DNA from: Sphingomonas xanthus
Lineage (GTDB): Bacteria > Pseudomonadota > Alphaproteobacteria > Sphingomonadales > Sphingomonadaceae
Length of the DNA stretch: 64,000 nucleotides
Reading direction: 5' to 3'
Assembly: GCF_007998985.1 (NCBI RefSeq)
Contig: NZ_CP041659.1
Coordinates: 1,672,001-1,736,000 of the forward strand
The stretch's first letter is position 1. Each line of letters starts with the position of its first letter. A model generated the notes under the pieces. The model saw only the letters and a list, made by a program, of their open reading frames with translations, had not been told where the DNA came from and made no database searches. Below are positions 36,834 to 44,454 of the stretch, in pieces. The translations under genes were made by a program, and so were the position numbers.

Positions 36834-37295
36834 CTGGCGATCGGCAAGCGCGGCAACGCTTGCCGAGGCTTGGGAAATTGCCGCTTGGTCGGCCGGGGAA
36901 ATCCAGCGTTTCGTCCCGAGCTGCTCTCCGGCCAAGGCGTCGATGTCCGCGCCGGCCCGCGTCGTGACGCCAAATTGTTCGATCAGCCGCGAAAGCGCCT
37001 GCTGCGCTGCAATCCAGCTTTCACCTCCTTCCGGTCCGGCCGCGGCGGCAAGGCGGGAGGCGTTCGCCTCCAGCGCGCTGAACCGCTCCACGCCTTCGCC
37101 AGCCCTGCCGGTCAATTCGGCCAGGCGGGCGATCAATGCCGGATCGGTCGCGCCGACGGGTTCGCTGCTCGCCACCGGCAGCCGCGGGTCGATCGCTTCG
37201 GCCGGCCGGGGAGCAAGGCTGGGTTCCGGACCTGCCGAAGGCATCGAGCAACTGGCGGTCGCGGCAAGCGCGGCGAGAAGGATAAGGGTTCGCAT
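36792..37295 (-). CDS. Hypothetical lipoprotein
   Basis: A 167-residue protein with signal MRTLILLAALAATASCS (lipidated Cys16) followed by an Ala-rich, largely helical body (LAELTGRAGEGVERFSALEANASRLAAA and SASVAALADRQSVAIDRIRGRL) that could form a coiled coil. No family recognised. The ATG at 37293-37295 begins the signal peptide; a longer frame reaches into the tRNA-Arg region and was rejected. It is the last chromosomal gene before the island. Confidence 0.75.
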   Translation of the reverse strand: MRTLILLAALAATASCSMPSAGPEPSLAPRPAEAIDPRLPVASSEPVGATDPALIARLAELTGRAGEGVERFSALEANASRLAAAAGPEGGESWIAAQQALSRLIEQFGVTTRAGADIDALAGEQLGTKRWISPADQAAISQASASVAALADRQSVAIDRIRGRLAR

Positions 37296-37399
37296 CGCCG
37301 GATGGTCTAGAGTTGCGGCCCGGGCCGCGCAATGGCGCGGCCAAGGGCAGTAAAAGGGGTTGCGCGGCGGACCCTCGCCCCCTAATGGACCCCCGGCAC

Positions 37400-37476
37400 G
37401 CGCCCGTAGCTCAGCTGGATAGAGCATCAGACTACGAATCTGAGGGTCGGACGTTCGAATCGTTCCGGGCGCGCCA
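37400..37476 (+). tRNA. tRNA-Arg (ACG), integration target of the island
   Basis: A 77-base cloverleaf including CCA: acceptor GCGCCCG/CGGGCGC, D-arm TAGCTCAGCTGGATAGAGCA, anticodon arm CAGACTACGAATCTG with anticodon ACG (read as ICG), T-arm GGACGTTCGAATCGTTC. Bases from 37429 onward are duplicated exactly at 50119-50166, so the functional gene was rebuilt with an element-derived 3' end when the island inserted. Confidence 0.96.
37429..37476 (+). repeat. attL: left 48-bp direct repeat of the island
   Basis: This 48-bp segment runs from inside the anticodon stem of tRNA-Arg to the CCA end and is identical to 50119-50166. A tRNA 3'-end repeat flanking an integrase gene is the hallmark of site-specific tyrosine-recombinase integration. 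Left of it the tRNA continues; right of it AT-richer island DNA begins. Confidence 0.95.
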
Positions 37477-37628
37477 TTTTCCTAGAAAAATTAGAGTTGC
37501 TTACGGTCGGCGGTCCCGGAGTGGAGTCCGGGCTCGCAGCTCCTGCATAAGCGAACCATAAGCGTCTTCCATAAAATCGTGGATAACTATCGCGGGGGCC
37601 TTACGGCCCGCCAGGTCCCTTCGTATAG

Positions 37629-37666
37629 TTTACAAACAGAGCGAATCTGTTATGAGAACATAACAG
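37629..37666 (+). promoter_or_regulatory. Putative promoter and palindromic operator of the methyltransferase gene
   Basis: TTTACA (37629-37634) and TATGAG (37651-37656), 16 bases apart, form a plausible sigma-70 promoter. A perfect palindrome CTGTTATG-AGAA-CATAACAG (37647-37666) covers the -10 element, 36 bp before the methyltransferase ATG. Such a site could bind the methyltransferase itself or another repressor. Confidence 0.5.
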
Positions 37667-37702
37667 GAACAAGAATCAACACACGATGGAAACGGGGCGC
37701 TG

Positions 37703-38677
37703 ATGTTAACCTCACTTGAGCTTTGTGCTGGGGCTGGCGGACAAGCGCTTGGACTTGAAAAGGCAGGCTTCAAACATTCGGGATTGGTCGAGATCGACCG
37801 GCACTGCTGCGACACGCTTCGAGAGAACCGCAAGAAGTGGAATGTCATTGAAGACGACCTGAAGCTCTTCAAGGAGAACGCAGCCGATTACGCAGGTGTC
37901 GACCTGGTTGCGGGCGGGTTGCCGTGTCCTCCATTTTCAGTGGCTGGGAAGCAGCTAGGCGCACTCGACGAACGTAATCTGTTTCCAGATGCGCTTGATG
38001 TAATCGATGCGATCCGCCCGAAAGCGGTAATGATCGAGAATGTTCGGGGCTTTCTTGATGCTGTGTTCGAGGACTATCGCCTCTACCTGAAGAGTCAGTT
38101 GAAGAAGCTCGGATATGAGACTGACTGGCGGCTCCTTAATGCCTCCGATTTCGGCGTGCCCCAACTTCGGCCGAGGGTGGTCATCGTGGCCACACAAACG
38201 AAGTACTGGGATGATTTTGACTGGCCGTCCGTCAAGAAGGCGAACCCAAAGACTGTAGGCGAGACGCTTCATAAAATGATGGCAAGCAACGGCTGGCTTG
38301 GCGCGGATAAGTGGCGTGAGCGTGCGAATGACATTGCACCGACCATCGTGGGTGGATCGAAGAAGCATGGTGGTCCGGACCTTGGACCTACCCGGGCAAA
38401 GAAGGCTTGGGCTTCACTCGGCGTGAATGGTCACACTCTTGCCGAGGAAGCACCGGATTCTGATTTTGTGGGAATGCCGCGGCTGACCGTCCCGATGGTA
38501 GCCAAACTTCAAGGGTTTCCGGAGGACTGGAAATTCGTCGGCCGGAAAACGGCAGCTTACCGACAGGTCGGCAACGCGTTCCCGCCTCCAGTTGCGGAGG
38601 CAGTCGCGAAGCGACTTAAGAAGGCGATTGCTGCACAGAAGTCAGTGCGGGTCAGCCGATCCCGAGACGCCGCATAA
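37703..38677 (+). CDS. DNA (cytosine-5)-methyltransferase of a type II R-M system
   Basis: A 324-residue C5 methyltransferase. Motif I is LELCAGAGGQALGL (5-18), motif IV AGGLPCPPFSVAG with catalytic Cys75, motif VI MIENVRGF (110-117), motif VIII FGVPQLRPRVVIVA, and motifs IX-X end in YRQVGNAFPPPVAEAVAKRL. The variable region between VIII and IX holds the target-recognition domain. It would protect the host against the NaeI-family endonuclease encoded 0.9 kb downstream on the same strand; the recognition sequence cannot be read from sequence but GCCGGC (NaeI) is a candidate. Its last 26 bases overlap a convergent HNH gene. Confidence 0.93.
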   Translation: MLTSLELCAGAGGQALGLEKAGFKHSGLVEIDRHCCDTLRENRKKWNVIEDDLKLFKENAADYAGVDLVAGGLPCPPFSVAGKQLGALDERNLFPDALDVIDAIRPKAVMIENVRGFLDAVFEDYRLYLKSQLKKLGYETDWRLLNASDFGVPQLRPRVVIVATQTKYWDDFDWPSVKKANPKTVGETLHKMMASNGWLGADKWRERANDIAPTIVGGSKKHGGPDLGPTRAKKAWASLGVNGHTLAEEAPDSDFVGMPRLTVPMVAKLQGFPEDWKFVGRKTAAYRQVGNAFPPPVAEAVAKRLKKAIAAQKSVRVSRSRDAA

Positions 38678-39461
38678 TCTCAGGCCGATTTGCGGGCTTC
38701 TCCCACTGCCTAATCAATCGCCGCCAGTCCGGAGGGAACTCGCGCCAGTTTCGTAAAGTGTAGGTGCTGCGAGTGAAACCCTCGGACGTGCGATACCGGC
38801 CACTGTCGATTTCAAGACCAATCACAGGATAACGAAGTTCGCGTAGCCGCTTCTGCCAGTCCTCTTGTTGCTCCGTTGCGTTGGCCACGAACTCAATAAC
38901 ATTCGAGTCAACTGCTCGGTCCATGTGCATTCGCAATAGATGAGCAATGCGTTCGTGGACTGACTCAATCGCTAACAATGCCGCCATCTCGTTCGCATCA
39001 TAGGAAGCGAAATGATTGCGCTTGCCGTTGTTGCACGGCTCGCAGATCGCCCAGAGATTTTCGATGACTGTAAGGCCGCCCCAGTCCTGCGGCACCTTGT
39101 GGTCAATCTGAAGTTTTATGCTGTCCTCTGCCACGGTTTTTCCGCACATCTGACATCGGCCCTTCGCTCGATTCAGCGCTTCTGCCCTCAATCGACCTGA
39201 GATGGCGCCGGAATCGGTCGCCATCTCCTTGCGCTTCCCCAGGGTGTAGACGAAGCGTGGACCGACCTGTCTTCCCGGCAAGTGATAATATTTTCGCAGG
39301 CTCCTCAAACGTCGGTCGAGGTGCATCTGGTCTGCACCAATATTCAACATCGCCTTAATTTGGTCGATGTCGAGGCCGTCAGGATTCGTACGCAACAGGT
39401 CTCGAATACCACGTGACACGTGGTTGAGCTTAGCATCTATATCTTCTTCAATTCCTCGCAT
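38652..39461 (-). CDS. HNH endonuclease with N-terminal winged-helix-like region
   Basis: A 269-residue protein. The centre is an HNH nuclease: Cys103-x2-Cys106, IDHKVP (Asp120-His121), GG, Asn135, and Cys140-x2-Cys143 followed by NNGKRNH, giving a zinc-stabilised beta-beta-alpha-metal site. Residues 1-75 look like a helical DNA-binding domain, and the C-terminal 100 residues are family-specific. It lies between and opposite to the methyltransferase and NaeI-like genes, overlapping the former by 26 bases. It could be a second restriction enzyme; I cannot say whether it cuts modified or unmodified DNA. Confidence 0.85.
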   Translation of the reverse strand: MRGIEEDIDAKLNHVSRGIRDLLRTNPDGLDIDQIKAMLNIGADQMHLDRRLRSLRKYYHLPGRQVGPRFVYTLGKRKEMATDSGAISGRLRAEALNRAKGRCQMCGKTVAEDSIKLQIDHKVPQDWGGLTVIENLWAICEPCNNGKRNHFASYDANEMAALLAIESVHERIAHLLRMHMDRAVDSNVIEFVANATEQQEDWQKRLRELRYPVIGLEIDSGRYRTSEGFTRSTYTLRNWREFPPDWRRLIRQWEKPANRPEIMRRLGIG

Positions 39462-39574
39462 GATGGAAAAGCTGACATCGGCCTAAAAGCCGGTCAACCT
39501 GGAAGATTGCGTCAGCTGGTTGCGCGCTGAACTTTCTTTGTGTTTCCAATTGTGCGAACCCGCAAGCTCCTCTC

Positions 39575-40495
39575 GTGGAGTGTATTGCGTTGAAGAAGAA
39601 GATTCCGCCTAGCAATGTGCAGCCTGGTCACCCGGACTTTGATTTGCTTTCTAGGCTTGGCGCCGAAATTACGCGCCTTGCTGGAGGTGCTGATCAGCTC
39701 GCAATCGATGTACCGGAGATGCTCCGTGAGTGTATAGATTATCTGATCAACACACCTCGCACTGGCCGACGCGACTTTGAAGAGTTGGAGAAAGTCGAAA
39801 AGACTTTCATCGCCACTCAGGTCGAGATCGTCGTGCGCGAGTACCTAAAGCTTGAATCTGGCCTATTGGACACAGTAATTCTAGGCCACGATGTTGATAT
39901 TAAATTCACTGTCGGCTCCAATTGGACCATCCCGCCTGAGACGCTCAACCATCCCTGCCTGCTTATAGCTGCAGATGAAGTGACTGGTCTTTGTTACATG
40001 GGTCTTTTCGTCGTTCGCTCTCAGTTCATGCACGGTGGGGATGGCAACCGTGACGAGAAGCGCGGCATCACTGCGGCAGGCTTTAAGGAGATTTACTGGC
40101 TCCTGCTTGCGCATCCATATCCGCCGAACTTTTGGCGGAAGCTTGATGCGGACGTGGTTGAGCGCATCTTCGCTGGTCGCTCCGGGAACGATCGTATCGT
40201 TACGTTATTTCGAGAGGTTCAGAAGCGCCCCGTCTCAAGAGATGTTATTCACTCCGTAGCTCGCCAGCTGGATTTCATGAGGCGAAGTCGTGCCGACAAG
40301 GGCAAACGCGGACTGGGAAGTCGCGAGAGATTGAAGAAAGAGGGTATCTTATTGCTCTCAGGCACCAAGCATTCCAAATTGATCAAAGCACTCAATCTTC
40401 CGCGATGTGGTAGAAGCGATTTCATCTCTTTTACGCCACGATCAGCGGCTGAATGGCGCTTAGCCGAGCAGTTCGGCATACCAAGGAATGGCTGA
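39575..40495 (+). CDS. NaeI-family type II restriction endonuclease
   Basis: A 306-residue protein close to NaeI length (about 317). The Endo domain has an Asp99 / Asp108-x-Lys110 cluster (LLDT...GHDVDIKF) with the nine-residue spacing I recall for NaeI Asp86/Asp95/Lys97. Further family segments are GGDGNRDEKRGITAAGFKEIYW, GRSGNDRIVTLF and VARQLDFMRRSRADKGKRG, then a C-terminal Topo/CAP-like DNA-binding part. NaeI-type enzymes need two copies of their site and are allosterically activated. The start is a GTG at 39575; a TTG at 39590 is possible. vsr begins inside its 3' end. Confidence 0.8.
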   Translation: MECIALKKKIPPSNVQPGHPDFDLLSRLGAEITRLAGGADQLAIDVPEMLRECIDYLINTPRTGRRDFEELEKVEKTFIATQVEIVVREYLKLESGLLDTVILGHDVDIKFTVGSNWTIPPETLNHPCLLIAADEVTGLCYMGLFVVRSQFMHGGDGNRDEKRGITAAGFKEIYWLLLAHPYPPNFWRKLDADVVERIFAGRSGNDRIVTLFREVQKRPVSRDVIHSVARQLDFMRRSRADKGKRGLGSRERLKKEGILLLSGTKHSKLIKALNLPRCGRSDFISFTPRSAAEWRLAEQFGIPRNG

Positions 40496-40967
40496 TAAGC
40501 TGACGTCGGCCCGACGGTCGGTTAACATGGCGAAAATTCGCTCCGGCGACACTAAGCCGGAACTGATCGTCCGCCGATTGCTTCATGGGCTGGGCTACCG
40601 CTACCGACTCCACGGGAAGGAGCTGCCGGGAAAGCCCGATCTCGTGTTTTCGAAACGCCGAAAGGTCATCTTCGTCCATGGCTGCTTTTGGCATCAGCAC
40701 AATGCCACAGCCTGCCTTGATGGACGAAAGCCGAAATCCAACACTGCCTATTGGCACCCAAAGCTGGCTCGTAACGTGAAGCGCGACCGGGAAAATCTTG
40801 AGAAGGTCGCGGCGGCTGGCTGGGAGTCACTTGTCCTTTGGGAATGCGAACTGCGTGACCAGGTTGCATTGTCTGCTCGGCTCCAAAGCTTTCTCGGTCC
40901 CACGCGACACGTCGGCACCTCTCGCAACAGCACTAAAGTCAGTAGATCGCGAGGGTTTCTTCGCTAG
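40488..40967 (+). CDS. vsr: Very short patch repair (Vsr) mismatch endonuclease
   Basis: A 159-residue Vsr. Key sites are Glu25 in DTKPELIVRRLLHGLGYRYRLH, Asp51 in LPGKPDLVF, and the VHGCFWHQH loop (His64, His69) plus Cys in CLDGRKPKSNTAYWHPKL. It nicks next to T:G mismatches that arise when 5-methylcytosine made by the linked methyltransferase deaminates, preventing C-to-T mutation at the modified sites. Its ATG overlaps the 3' end of the NaeI-like gene by 8 bases. It is followed after 35 bp by the TIR gene on the same strand. Confidence 0.95.
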   Translation: MADKLTSARRSVNMAKIRSGDTKPELIVRRLLHGLGYRYRLHGKELPGKPDLVFSKRRKVIFVHGCFWHQHNATACLDGRKPKSNTAYWHPKLARNVKRDRENLEKVAAAGWESLVLWECELRDQVALSARLQSFLGPTRHVGTSRNSTKVSRSRGFLR

Positions 40968-41002
40968 TGTAGCAGTTGAAAAAGGGATCAGGAGGCGTCT
41001 GC

Positions 41003-43564
41003 GTGGCCGCTCAAGTGTTTTTATCGCTGTCGTACGTCGATGCTGAGTTCGTCGCTGATGTGAAGAAGAGGCTGCCATTCGGCCTCGCTCACTTTTACCC
41101 AGAAAGCTTTGAGAACGGGGAAAAGATTATTCACGCGATGCAAAAACGCGTGGAAGCATCTCGCTTGTTCGTTCTCTTTGCGTCTCCTGAAGGACTAACG
41201 TCAGCCGCCGTAAAGTATGAAATGGCAGAGGCGGAGAAAAAGATTGCATTCGATCCAGCAGCGCGACTTCTAATTTTTCCGACGGCGCCGGAGGTAACGT
41301 TCAAGGACTTACCTAAGTGGATGCAAGATTATTGGATGGGCTCAGCTGGATACAGCTCAGCTGATATCGCTCGTTACATCACAACATGTCTGCTTGCGCC
41401 AAACGAGGGGCTTGCGACGGCCGCGACGAAGGTCATCGGCAGGGGCGAGACGCTCAATCGTCTAGAGAGTTTGAGCGCTGAGCTCCTTCACCGCAAGCGG
41501 GTCGCTCCGCGGGTATATATTCTCGCGGGCTTCTCAGGGATCGGACGCAGGACATTCGCCTCCTATTTCATGAGAACGTCACTCGCGGGCGAAGCCGCGC
41601 TGGCCTTTGGTCCAACCATCCGCTTGGCGGCTCAGGCGGATCTGATCGATCTTTATCGGGAGTTGAGGGACGCGATCGACGACAACATTGCTCCCGAAGA
41701 CCTGCGTAACGACCAATCAGCATTCGGATCGCTGGATCTCGGCGCCCAAGTTGACGAAGTCGCACGCCTTTTGACTCATTTCTCCAAGTTGGGGCAGGCG
41801 GTGACATTCGTCTCGACTAGCGGGTTTTCAGAAGACTCAGGCGAACCGAAAGATTGGGTTCGCGCCCTGATCCCTCGGCTACCACAAGACCTAACCGTCT
41901 TTATCGTTTCGAATCGGCAGTTCCCCGAGGAATTCATCGAGGAGCTTGGCATCGCAGTGCAGATGCGAGTTGAGGAGCTAAAAGATCGCGATACCAAGAC
42001 CCTTATGATCTACACGGCCGACCGCTTGCGTGTTGAAGATCTGTCAGTGCCGGATGAAATGATCAAAGCGATAGGCGGCCATCCAGATGTCGCCAATGCA
42101 GCAGTCCGACTAGCTAAACAAAAGGGCATGCATGCACTCTCGAACAACCCAGGTTATCTCTACAATGTACAAAGAACCATACTAGGAGAGGCGTTAGAAG
42201 AAGAGGCGCTCTCCACAACAGACCGAGCTATTCTTGACACGCTTTGCTGGGTTCCAGCGTTGGGCGGCGACATCGTTCAAGAGATTGTATGTAATGTCGC
42301 TAGTATCTCTGACGATCAGTTCATTGACGCTTGCCAGCAGCTCGTCATGGGCTGTTTGGTTATCGCGCAAGGCTACAGCTACTCCATCGCTAGTCCAATT
42401 AGGCAGCTGTATCGCCGTTGGTACGTGACCCCTCCCGAGACGCTTACTGTAATCGCCACTACGCTTGCGGCTCACTGGAAAGAGGCTGAGAAGTCAGGGA
42501 AGTTTAGAGAGGATCTCTTCGAAGCCTTTGTTTACATGCACGCCTTCAAGGGAGAAAAACTACCAGACGAACTTAAGGGTCTTCTGTCCCCAGGTACGCT
42601 CGAAGGCGTCGTGTCTGAGACGTACAACAGAGGCAAAAACGAGGACGATCCAGAGCTTTTGGAGCGTGCTGTCACATGGGGCAGTATCGCAGAAGACATG
42701 GAGATGTCTGCCTCAGTTCGCGAAGAGATTCTTGGCACCGTGGCACGAGCCCAAATTAGGTTAGCGCAATGGGACCAGGCCCAGCATACTCTGAACAGAA
42801 TCAAAGAAGCCAACTATCAGTCATACCACTTCCTTCAAGGACACTTCTATCGACGTCGCGGCAACTTTCAGAAAGCTACGGATTTTCTGGAAGTTGCTGC
42901 TGAAGGACGAAAATTTAAGAGATCGGCGGTTCACGAGCTCGCGATCACTTACTCTAAGCGCGGCCGCGACGATAAGCTTGACGCGCTCTTGCACCGGCAC
43001 AGTCATCTAATTGAAGACAGTGCAATGTTCTTGGACTTCTCAATCGGCCAGAAACTCAAAAAAGACGACCTTAAGGAAGTGTTCGGGATGATTCGTCGTC
43101 TGAGGGCGATGGGAGATGACGAGGGCAAAGCTGACAGGCGGGAAGCCCAGCTCCTGATACGCGAGGGCCGGGCGAGGGAAGCGAGGGTATTGCTCACAAA
43201 GATTATCGAGGAGAGCAAGACTGGCCATTTCCATCTTCGGAGTTTGCGTAGCATAGCCGCCTCGAAAGATAAGGACTTCGCACTCGCAAAGAGGGATATC
43301 GATTTCGTCCGATCGCTGCGCGGGCGCGAACATGTTGCATTCAGGCTCGAAGCTGAAATGCACTTGGAGGCAGGTCAACCTGACAAGGCCACAGCTTCTC
43401 TTAAAGGAGTTGAGCCTTGGTATCCCGAAGATTGGAAACTTTACGCCCGAATTTTAGAAGCGAAGTGGGAGGCATCATCAAGTCTCACTGACAGGTCAGC
43501 GCTCAAGAAAGAGATCGACGAGATCAAGGCTCGGTATGGCACGAGCGTCAGCTTGGACTTTTGA
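41003..43564 (+). CDS. TIR-STAND-TPR protein (predicted NLR-like antiphage effector)
   Basis: An 853-residue protein. Residues 4-130 form a TIR domain: VFLSLSYVDAEFV opens it, and SAAVKYEMAEAE (67-78) supplies the likely catalytic Glu73 of NAD-cleaving TIRs. A STAND/NB-ARC-like ATPase follows with P-loop AGFSGIGRRTFA (175-186), in which Arg182 replaces the Walker Lys; no DD Walker B is obvious, but VFIVSNRQFP resembles the sensor region. Residues from about 560 on are TPR-like helical repeats, the probable ligand sensor. GTG 41003 is preferred as start because AGGAGG precedes it by 7 bases; a TTG at 40976 lacks this. Domain calls are by eye. Confidence 0.8.
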   Translation: MAAQVFLSLSYVDAEFVADVKKRLPFGLAHFYPESFENGEKIIHAMQKRVEASRLFVLFASPEGLTSAAVKYEMAEAEKKIAFDPAARLLIFPTAPEVTFKDLPKWMQDYWMGSAGYSSADIARYITTCLLAPNEGLATAATKVIGRGETLNRLESLSAELLHRKRVAPRVYILAGFSGIGRRTFASYFMRTSLAGEAALAFGPTIRLAAQADLIDLYRELRDAIDDNIAPEDLRNDQSAFGSLDLGAQVDEVARLLTHFSKLGQAVTFVSTSGFSEDSGEPKDWVRALIPRLPQDLTVFIVSNRQFPEEFIEELGIAVQMRVEELKDRDTKTLMIYTADRLRVEDLSVPDEMIKAIGGHPDVANAAVRLAKQKGMHALSNNPGYLYNVQRTILGEALEEEALSTTDRAILDTLCWVPALGGDIVQEIVCNVASISDDQFIDACQQLVMGCLVIAQGYSYSIASPIRQLYRRWYVTPPETLTVIATTLAAHWKEAEKSGKFREDLFEAFVYMHAFKGEKLPDELKGLLSPGTLEGVVSETYNRGKNEDDPELLERAVTWGSIAEDMEMSASVREEILGTVARAQIRLAQWDQAQHTLNRIKEANYQSYHFLQGHFYRRRGNFQKATDFLEVAAEGRKFKRSAVHELAITYSKRGRDDKLDALLHRHSHLIEDSAMFLDFSIGQKLKKDDLKEVFGMIRRLRAMGDDEGKADRREAQLLIREGRAREARVLLTKIIEESKTGHFHLRSLRSIAASKDKDFALAKRDIDFVRSLRGREHVAFRLEAEMHLEAGQPDKATASLKGVEPWYPEDWKLYARILEAKWEASSSLTDRSALKKEIDEIKARYGTSVSLDF

Positions 43565-43608
43565 TGATACAGAGCCGACGGGCGCACGTGGATTTTAGGC
43601 GACGCGCA

Positions 43609-44352
43609 TTACGGACGACCCGCTGCAACCCAATCACGAAGCTCCAGGAGCGTGAATGGATCTAGTTTCGATTTCCGATGAGCACGTCGGTGACAAGTGG
43701 GGCAGAGCACCAACAGGTGTTCAGCATGCGTGGTTCTCACACCTATCGCCAACGGCGTTGGATGATGCACATCAAACATCGCGGGATCACTATGCCCAAA
43801 CAGGCAGGCCTCGCAGGTGATCTGCCCATATTTTTGGACGTTTAGTCTTCTTGCTTCTTTCCTAAGTTTCGGATCGCGTTCGACTTCCGCTTGCAACTGG
43901 AAAATGCGCTGACCCTCTTCACCCCGGTCACCACCAGGGGGCAAGGTAAGCGCGGGTTCGCTCGGACTTTGTGGTGGCGTATTGCCAGGTTTCATTTGGC
44001 GCTCGGGCAAAGGCACTGCCCCTTCAAGCGCATTTGTTGGATCGGTCGCGGCCCGTTGGTCTAACTCAACGATGTGCCTTCTTATTCGCGCGGCGGTTGC
44101 TTCGCCGACATTTCGAGCGGGTTTGTAACCTTCAATCCAAGGGCGCTTCATACCTCGCAAAACAGATGAAATATTTTGCATCCGGTATTCTATGGACCCG
44201 GAGGAGCGATTTCGGAGTGCACCAGCCAGAAGCTGTTTACGAACCTCGGTTTTCGAATAGGCGCGCCCGGCCAACTCATCTGTCAGCATAAGAAGGTAGG
44301 CATCAACTGAGGCCCTCAATTCTTGCTCAGTCCATTCCGCCACTGATTCCAA
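43609..44352 (-). CDS. HNH endonuclease (McrA-like)
   Basis: A 247-residue protein with a helical N-terminal domain (ELRASVDAYLLMLTDELAGRAYSKTEVRKQLL, ISSVLRGMKRPWIEGYKP) of a kind that often fronts HNH nucleases in defence loci, a Pro-rich linker (110-150), and a C-terminal HNH domain: Cys180-x2-Cys183, FDVHHPTPL (Asp194, His196-His197), Cys217-x2-Cys220-His221 and His225. The domain order resembles modification-dependent nucleases, but specificity cannot be read. It converges on the TIR gene and starts the run of minus-strand genes up to the integrase. Confidence 0.85.
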   Translation of the reverse strand: MESVAEWTEQELRASVDAYLLMLTDELAGRAYSKTEVRKQLLAGALRNRSSGSIEYRMQNISSVLRGMKRPWIEGYKPARNVGEATAARIRRHIVELDQRAATDPTNALEGAVPLPERQMKPGNTPPQSPSEPALTLPPGGDRGEEGQRIFQLQAEVERDPKLRKEARRLNVQKYGQITCEACLFGHSDPAMFDVHHPTPLAIGVRTTHAEHLLVLCPTCHRRAHRKSKLDPFTLLELRDWVAAGRP

Positions 44353-44454
44353 CCGTCATCTCCTCGCAAGCAAATTATGGCCAACCACCAACCTGCAACA
44401 TGATAAGGCGCAGGATGCGCACCTGTCGTCTGATTGTTTGTCTGGTGACTGTCG

